From Kineococcus aurantiacus (GTDB lineage: Bacteria > Actinomycetota > Actinomycetes > Actinomycetales > Kineococcaceae): a DNA stretch of 64,000 nt. Location of the stretch: assembly GCF_013409345.1 (NCBI RefSeq), contig NZ_JACCBB010000001.1, positions 930,001 to 994,000 of the forward strand, written 5' to 3'. The notes beneath the pieces were generated by a model, which was given only the letters and a program-made list of their open reading frames with translations, was not told the DNA's origin and searched no databases. Of this stretch, positions 59,395 to 64,000 are shown piece by piece (position 1 is the first letter of the stretch; each line of letters begins with the position of its first letter). The position numbers were made by a program, and so were the translations under genes.

Positions 59395-60951
59395 ATGAGC
59401 GAGATCGCGGCGGGGGACGGACGGCTGGCGCTGGTGACGGGGGTCACCGGGTACATCGGCGGCCGGCTGGTGCCGGAGCTGCTGTCGGCCGGTTTCCGGG
59501 TGCGGGCGATGGCCCGGCGGCCGGAGTCCCTGCGCGACCGCCCGTGGGTCGACGACGTCGAGGTCGTGCAGGCCGACGCCTCCGACGCCGACCAGGTCGG
59601 CGCGGCCCTGGAGGGCGTCGACGTGGCCTACTACCTCATCCACGCCATGAGCGGGGGGTCGTCGTTCTCGGCCAAGGACCGCCGCACGGCGCGCACCTTC
59701 GCGCGCGCCGCGGCCGCGCGCGGGGTGCGCCGCACCGTGTACCTGGGGGGTCTGCACCCCGAGGGCGAGGAGCTGTCGCGGCACCTGGAGTCGCGCCGGG
59801 AGGTCGGGGAGATCCTGCTGGACTCCCCCGTGCCGGCGACGGTGCTGCAGGCCGCGGTCATCCTGGGGTCGGGGTCGGCCAGCTTCGAGATGATGCGCTA
59901 CCTCACCGAGCGGTTGCCGGTCATGGTCTGCCCGGCCTGGGTGAACAACCGCATCCAGCCCATCGCCGTGCGCGACGTGCTGCGCTACCTCGTCGGGTCG
60001 GCCTCGATGCCGGACGACGTGAACCGCACGTTCGACATCGGCGGCCCGGACGTCATGACCTACCTGGACATGATGCGCGGGTACGCCGAGGTCGCCGGGC
60101 TGCCCAAGCGCCACGTGCTGCCGGTGAAGGTCATGTCCCCCAAGCTGTCCAGCCACTGGGTCGGGACGATCACGCCGGTGCCGGGGTCGATCGCGCGGCC
60201 ACTGGTGGAGAGCCTGGTGCACGAGGTCGTGTGCAAGGAGAACGACATCGCGAAGTACGTGCCGGACCCGCCGGGGGGCCTGGTCCCGTTCCGGCGGGCC
60301 GTGCAGCTGGCGCTGCAGCGCATCCAGGAGGCCGACGTCACGACCCGCTGGAGCTCGGCCTCGGTGCCCGGCGCCCCCAGCGACCCGCTGCCCAGCGACC
60401 CGGACTGGGCCGGCGGCAACCTCTACGTCGACGAGCGGACGACGGTCGTGCAGGCCCCGCCGCACGTGCTGTGGGAGGTCCTGGAGGGGATCGGCGGCGA
60501 GCAGGGCTGGTACTCGTGGCCGATGGCGTGGGCGGTGCGCGGGGTGATGGACCGCTTCTCCGGCGGCCCGGGCCTGCGGCGCGGGCGGCGCGACCCGCGG
60601 CACCTCATGGTGGGTGACGCGGTGGACTGGTGGCGGGTGGAGGAGCGGGAGGAGGACCGGCTGCTGCGGCTGCGCGCGGAGATGAAGCTGCCGGGCCTGG
60701 CCTGGCTGGACCTGCGGGTCGACACCGACGCCGTGGGGCGCACGCTGTTCCACCAGCGGGCCCTGTTCCACCCCAAGGGGCTGGCCGGGCAGGCGTACTG
60801 GGCGGCCATCAGCCCGTTCCACGGCGTCGTCTTCGGCGGGATGCAGAAGAACGTCAAGGACGCCGCCGAGGCTGCCGCGCGCGGTCGCGGGCCGACGGCC
60901 TCGGCCCCGGGGTCGGTGGACGTGCGCGCGGAGGGGACACTGGTGCGGTGA
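59395..60951 (+). CDS. NmrA-like SDR reductase fused to a DUF2867 domain
   Basis: 518 residues. An atypical short-chain dehydrogenase/NmrA fold occupies the first 300: ALVTGVTGYIGGRLVPELL is the nucleotide-binding glycine motif, VDVAYYLIHAM follows, and there is no classical YxxxK pair. A DUF2867-like START/polyketide-cyclase-type domain spans about 345-500, with YVDERTTVVQAPPHVLWEVLEGIGG, DWWRVEEREEDRLLRLRAEMKLPG and the closing LAGQAYWAAISPFHGVVF. Such two-domain proteins occur widely in actinobacteria without known substrate. The stop overlaps the globin start (GTGA), coupling the two. Confidence 0.85.
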   Translation: MSEIAAGDGRLALVTGVTGYIGGRLVPELLSAGFRVRAMARRPESLRDRPWVDDVEVVQADASDADQVGAALEGVDVAYYLIHAMSGGSSFSAKDRRTARTFARAAAARGVRRTVYLGGLHPEGEELSRHLESRREVGEILLDSPVPATVLQAAVILGSGSASFEMMRYLTERLPVMVCPAWVNNRIQPIAVRDVLRYLVGSASMPDDVNRTFDIGGPDVMTYLDMMRGYAEVAGLPKRHVLPVKVMSPKLSSHWVGTITPVPGSIARPLVESLVHEVVCKENDIAKYVPDPPGGLVPFRRAVQLALQRIQEADVTTRWSSASVPGAPSDPLPSDPDWAGGNLYVDERTTVVQAPPHVLWEVLEGIGGEQGWYSWPMAWAVRGVMDRFSGGPGLRRGRRDPRHLMVGDAVDWWRVEEREEDRLLRLRAEMKLPGLAWLDLRVDTDAVGRTLFHQRALFHPKGLAGQAYWAAISPFHGVVFGGMQKNVKDAAEAAARGRGPTASAPGSVDVRAEGTLVR

Positions 60952-61397
60952 GCCCCGACCTGCCGTTCGTCCGTCCGCAGAACCTGATCGGCCGCACACC
61001 GGCGGGCCCGGACGGCGGGACGCGCAGCTTCTACGACGAGGTCGGCGGGCACGAGACGTTCGTGGCCCTCGTGGACCGGTTCTACGAGGGCGTCGCCGCC
61101 GACGACGTCCTGCGGCCCATGTACCCCGAGGCCGACCTGGGGCCCGCGCGGCGGCGCATGCTGATGTTCCTGGAGCAGTACTGGGGCGGCCCCACGACGT
61201 ACTCGGACGAGCGCGGGCACCCGCGGCTGCGGATGCGGCACGCGTCGTTCAAGGTCAACCCCGACGCGCGGGACCGCTGGCTGGGGCACATGCGGGGGGC
61301 GGTGGAGTCGCTGGGGCTGCCCCCGGCGCAGGAGGGGGTCCTGTGGGACTACCTCGACCGCGCCGCGCACAGCATGCTCAACACCTTCGAGGACTGA
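60948..61397 (+). CDS. Truncated haemoglobin, group II (trHbO-like)
   Basis: 149-residue haem protein that binds oxygen or NO, usually linked to respiration or nitrosative stress. The N-terminal half reads RSFYDEVGGHETFVALVDRFYEGVAADDVL. The proximal-His region is RLRMRHASFKV (His in the F helix), with Trp and Tyr residues in EQYWGGPTTYSDERGHP. GTG 60948 overlaps the reductase stop (GTGA), so the globin could receive electrons from, or share stress control with, that protein. Confidence 0.9.
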   Translation: MSPDLPFVRPQNLIGRTPAGPDGGTRSFYDEVGGHETFVALVDRFYEGVAADDVLRPMYPEADLGPARRRMLMFLEQYWGGPTTYSDERGHPRLRMRHASFKVNPDARDRWLGHMRGAVESLGLPPAQEGVLWDYLDRAAHSMLNTFED

Positions 61398-61406
61398 CGA
61401 CCCCGG

Positions 61407-61462
61407 AGTGCTCGATCACGACAGTGCTCGATCAGCGCGGACCCTGCCGGTGATCGAGCACT
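61407..61462. repeat. Triple TGCTCGATCA repeat / hairpin between convergent genes
   Basis: AGTGCTCGATCAC at 61407-61419 and AGTGCTCGATCA at 61423-61434 are direct copies. GTGATCGAGCACT at 61450-61462 is the inverted copy. Either direct copy can pair with the inverted one, giving two alternative hairpins between the globin and hxlR stops. Probably a bidirectional terminator, or a member of a dispersed intergenic repeat. Confidence 0.6.
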
Positions 61463-61469
61463 TCGGTGG

Positions 61470-61826
61470 TCAAGCGCTCTCGCGCGCGCAGCGGTCGGCG
61501 GGCAGGTTCTCGCGGGCCCAGGTCGTCAGCTCGCGCAGGGCCGGGGTGAGCGCGCGGCCGGAGTCGCTGAGCTCGTAGACGACCGCGACGGGCGGGCCCT
61601 CGTGGACGGTGCGGTGCACCAGGCCGGCCCCGCACAGCTCGGCCAGCCGGTCGGACAGGACCGAGTCGCTGATGCCCGCGACGGCGCGGCGCAGCTCGGA
61701 GAAGCCGGCGGGGCCCGAGCCCAGGGTCGCGAGCAGGATGCCGTTCCAGCGCTTGCCGAGGAACCCGAAGGCGCGGGCGAGGGCTCCGTCGCACGCCCGC
61801 GCGTCGTGCTGCACCTGCTCGCTCAC
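61470..61826 (-). CDS. HxlR-family transcriptional regulator
   Basis: 118-residue winged-helix regulator. A conserved Cys at about 13 near the start (ARACDGALARAFGFLGKRW) is the redox-sensing position in some relatives. The DNA-binding part reads GFSELRRAVAGISDSVLSDRLAELCGAGLVHR, and it ends ALRELTTWARENLP. GTG 61826. It diverges from a nitroreductase with a shared promoter/operator region. HxlR proteins often activate or repress such detoxifying reductases in response to electrophiles. Confidence 0.88.
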   Translation of the reverse strand: MSEQVQHDARACDGALARAFGFLGKRWNGILLATLGSGPAGFSELRRAVAGISDSVLSDRLAELCGAGLVHRTVHEGPPVAVVYELSDSGRALTPALRELTTWARENLPADRCARESA

Positions 61827-61842
61827 GGGACCACTGTACCCC

Positions 61843-61882
61843 TTGACGCTTCAAACGAAAGTGCTACTCTCTTTTTCGAAGC
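61843..61882 (+). promoter_or_regulatory. Promoter of the nitroreductase gene with overlapping dyad
   Basis: A TTGACG (61843-61848) and a TACTCT (61865-61870) lie 16 bases apart, matching a housekeeping-sigma promoter. Two GCTTC-based arms (61848-61856 and, inverted, 61874-61882) bracket the spacer and -10, an arrangement that fits HxlR control of the divergent pair. Confidence 0.6.
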
Positions 61883-61921
61883 AGCAAGCCCACGGCTAGC
61901 CGATACGAGGAGAGCAGCCAG

Positions 61922-62533
61922 ATGACCACCCTGGACGACCGCCCCCGGGGCCTCGACGAGGCCGCCCGCGCCGCGCTGTTCAGCGACGCGCACACCGCCA
62001 ACGCCTTCGCCCCCACGCCCGTCACCGACGAGCAGCTCACGCAGATCTGGGAACTGGCGCGCTGGGCGCCCACCGGGGCGAACCTGCAGCCGCTGCGCGT
62101 GCTGTTCGTCCGCTCCCCCGAGGGCAAGCAGCGCCTGGTCCCGCTGCTGTCCGACACCAACCAGGCCCGCGCGGCCAGCGCCCCGGTCACCGCCGTGCTC
62201 GCCGTCGACGACCGCTTCCACGACGCCATCCCCACCGTGGCCCCCTTCATGGCCCCCCGCCAGGGCTTCCTGGAGGAGAACCCGGCCGTGCGCGGTGAGA
62301 TGGGTTCCTACAGCGCGGCCCTGCAGGCCGGGTACTTCATCCTCGCCGTCCGCTCCCTCGGCCTGGCCGCCGGCCCCATGGCAGGTTTCGACAAGGCCGC
62401 CGTGGACGCGGAGTTCTTCGCCGGCACGAACTGGCGCTCGTCCCTCGTCGTGAACATCGGCTACCCCGGCGAGGACGCCTTCCGCCCCCGTCTGCCGCGG
62501 CTGCCGCACGAGGACGTCGTCCGCTTCGCCTGA
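61922..62533 (+). CDS. Nitroreductase-family flavoprotein (RutE-like)
   Basis: 203-residue FMN protein. Matches include FAPTPVTDEQLTQIWELARWAPTGANLQPLRVLFV at the N-terminus, the QGFLEENPAVRGEMGSYSAALQAGYFILAVRSLGLAAGPMAGFD region and NIGYPGEDAFRPRLPRLPHEDVV at the end. The pattern is close to malonic-semialdehyde reductase RutE-type members, but without a rut operon beside it the substrate is uncertain. A good ribosome site (GAGGAGAG) precedes ATG 61922. Its promoter is shared with the divergent hxlR gene. Confidence 0.9.
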   Translation: MTTLDDRPRGLDEAARAALFSDAHTANAFAPTPVTDEQLTQIWELARWAPTGANLQPLRVLFVRSPEGKQRLVPLLSDTNQARAASAPVTAVLAVDDRFHDAIPTVAPFMAPRQGFLEENPAVRGEMGSYSAALQAGYFILAVRSLGLAAGPMAGFDKAAVDAEFFAGTNWRSSLVVNIGYPGEDAFRPRLPRLPHEDVVRFA

Positions 62534-62685
62534 GGCTCCCCCGGCGTTCCCGCCGGAGGCGCACCTCGGGGCCGAGGTTCCCGGCCCGACCGGGACCCGA
62601 GTCACGTCCGGCCGGGACACCCCCGTACCTACCGTCGGCGCGACGGCGACGACCGTCGCCGTCCCGCCGACGAGAGGAACCCGCT

Positions 62686-63381
62686 GTGGACCCCGACCGG
62701 ACGCCCCGGACCCCCCGAACCACCACGACCGCCACGGTGCTGGCCGCCTCGCTGCCGGCCGTCCCCCTCCTCCTGCTGCTCACGCCGGCCCTGCTCGGCG
62801 GCGAGCACGCCCGCGCCGAGGACGCGCTGCGCCAGTGGGCGGCCGAGGGCTTCCCCCACCACCTCCTGACCCTGCAGCTCCTCGGCGCGCTGGCCCTCGC
62901 CCCGCTGCTGGTCTCGTCGCTGACCCTGGTCCCGCCCGGGACCCGGGGCCGGGTGCCGGCACTGGCCGCCACGGTGCTCGGCGGCGCGGCGGCCGTGACC
63001 ACGGTGCTCGTGCTCGGGTACGAGCTCGCCCAGGGCGCCCTCGTGTCGGGGACCCTCGACGTCGAGGCCGGCGTCCGCGCCGCCCTGGTCACCAACGACT
63101 GGCTCCCCTTCCTGGTCATGCTGCTCGCCGGAGTGGGCGGGTGCGTCCTGACCCTGCCGCTGGTCACCGCCGCTCTGGCGCGGCACGGACTCGTGCGCTG
63201 GACCGCGCTCGCCGCCTTCGCCCTGCCCGTCGTCGCGGCCGTCCTGCCGCTGCCCGGCCGGGCCGCGGAACTCCTGCCGTCGGCCGTCCTCGTCCTGGCC
63301 TGCCTGCCGGCCACCGCGGACCTCCTGCGCGGCCGGCACCGCACCGCACCGCACCGATCGCTGAGCGACGCCCACGCCTGA
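62686..63381 (+). CDS. Multi-pass membrane protein of unknown function
   Basis: 231 residues with six or so hydrophobic segments: about 18-37, 60-82, 90-110, 140-160, 170-190 and 195-220. Loops are short and Arg-rich and the C-terminus is basic. GTG 62686 follows CGAGAGGAA-like purines. No family was recognised. The 152-base gap upstream of it shows nothing notable except GC-rich short dyads. It is followed by another membrane-protein gene on the same strand, so the two may be functionally linked. Confidence 0.72.
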   Translation: MDPDRTPRTPRTTTTATVLAASLPAVPLLLLLTPALLGGEHARAEDALRQWAAEGFPHHLLTLQLLGALALAPLLVSSLTLVPPGTRGRVPALAATVLGGAAAVTTVLVLGYELAQGALVSGTLDVEAGVRAALVTNDWLPFLVMLLAGVGGCVLTLPLVTAALARHGLVRWTALAAFALPVVAAVLPLPGRAAELLPSAVLVLACLPATADLLRGRHRTAPHRSLSDAHA

Positions 63382-63440
63382 GCAGCGCTACCGTCGGCGG
63401 CACCGGTCCGGCACCGCGGCGACGAGGAGGACGGTGTCCC

Positions 63441-64000
63441 GTGCCACCACCACCCGCGCTCACCGTCCCCGCCCCGCGCACCCCGCTCCCGCCCTGGTGG
63501 TGGCTCACCGGGACGGGGACCGCGGTGGTCACCTTCCTCCTGTGCGTGCCCGCCGGGGCGCGCCGGCACGGGCGGGTGGACGAGTCGCTGGTCCCGGACG
63601 AGCGCTGGACGGTGACCGACGTGCGGTCGGCGCTGCGGGAGCTCGGTGTCCCGGAACCGCTGTACGCCGGGGCCGTGCACGCCGTCGGCCAGCTCGTCAC
63701 GGTCAGCTTCCTCACCGTGGCCGTCCTGATCGGCCGGCGGCGCCCCGGCGACCGCGGTCCCCTGGTGGTCTCGCTGCTGCTGGCCGTCAGCGGGTGGGCG
63801 CTCTCGGGGACGCACTCCACCCTCGCCACGCTCCTGCCGTTCGCCGCCGAAGCCCTGCAGCGGTTCGGCGTCGCCGCCTTCGGCGGGCTGACCGTCCTGC
63901 TCCTCGTGTTCCCCGACGGCCGTTTCCGCCCGCGGTGGACGTGGGTCGTGGCGGTCGTCGGGGTCACCTGCGCGGCGCTCGGGGTGACCGGACCGGTGGC
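63441..64000 (+). CDS. Membrane protein (partial, cut by window end)
   Basis: 186 codons visible, open to the edge. There are hydrophobic segments at about 20-37, 85-100, 108-122, 140-160 and 170-186. The short block LLLVFPDGRFRPRW is a pattern seen in the membrane-sensor part of many actinobacterial histidine kinases, which hints at, but does not prove, a sensor kinase. GTG 63441 (or 63434 out of frame) follows GAGGAGG, supporting this start. The C-terminus and any catalytic domain lie beyond the window. Confidence 0.6.
   Translation, partial: MPPPPALTVPAPRTPLPPWWWLTGTGTAVVTFLLCVPAGARRHGRVDESLVPDERWTVTDVRSALRELGVPEPLYAGAVHAVGQLVTVSFLTVAVLIGRRRPGDRGPLVVSLLLAVSGWALSGTHSTLATLLPFAAEALQRFGVAAFGGLTVLLLVFPDGRFRPRWTWVVAVVGVTCAALGVTGPV

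Noticed and set aside
1-64000. CRISPR arrays, insertion sequences or rRNA genes
   Set aside because: No regularly spaced repeats, no transposase-like protein with terminal inverted repeats, and no rRNA sequence were found on either strand.

Overview
The window is GC-rich throughout, with GTG starts and GTGA/ATGA stop-start overlaps, and its gene families are actinobacterial: folC with a DUF4233 gene, ino1 behind a padR gene, paired clpP1/clpP2, a mycothiol-dependent nitroreductase homologue, a MDMPI-domain protein, an actinobacterial ileS T-box and SARP/NB-ARC regulation. My best guess is Kineococcus or a close relative. That is an inference from gene content and style, not a demonstrated identity.

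Host region 1 (1-32.9 kb). An amino-acid-type ABC solute-binding lipoprotein (cut by the left edge) and a LacI-type regulator diverge across two identical operator palindromes. Then come ndk, a sugar/H+ symporter and small conserved genes, followed by the minus-strand operon ileS-folC-DUF4233 under a T-box riboswitch. A fatty-acid oxidation cluster follows: thiolase and fused FadB on plus, CoA ligase and acyl-CoA dehydrogenase on minus. Next are a diguanylate cyclase, valS, padR-ino1, and a MarR-regulated operon in which an exporter and a YceI protein both carry carboxypeptidase-regulatory-like beta domains. The proteostasis block tig, clpP1, clpP2, clpX ends this part, with tRNA-Pro and tRNA-Gly.

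Integrated element (32,889-42,288, about 9.4 kb). A tyrosine-integrase element sits in the 3' half of tRNA-Gly(TCC). An att copy lies at each end: 45 of 48 bases are identical, including a perfect 25-bp core. On plus it carries an XRE-ImmA/IrrE protease fused gene with a DUF4411 PIN-like toxin, plus the integrase. On minus it carries one compact transcription unit: excisionase, two paralogous small genes, a replisome-organiser-like gene, three unknown small genes, and then small terminase-like, scaffold-like and HK97-type major capsid genes. I find no large terminase, portal, protease or tail gene. This is the layout expected of a capsid-encoding phage satellite rather than a prophage, and it is the most interesting part of the window. 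Its left part is visibly lower in GC and uses codons unlike the host.

Host region 2 (42.3-64 kb). Glycerate kinase, the DsbA-like mycothiol-dependent nitroreductase homologue, aminopeptidase N, a GNAT-like gene overlapping a SARP/NB-ARC regulator tail to tail, 4-alpha-glucanotransferase, oligopeptidase B, a MscS channel, phosphoketolase, a NarL-type response regulator, an NmrA/DUF2867-type reductase coupled to a truncated haemoglobin, a divergent HxlR regulator and nitroreductase pair, and two membrane proteins, the last cut by the right edge. No CRISPR array, insertion sequence or rRNA was seen.
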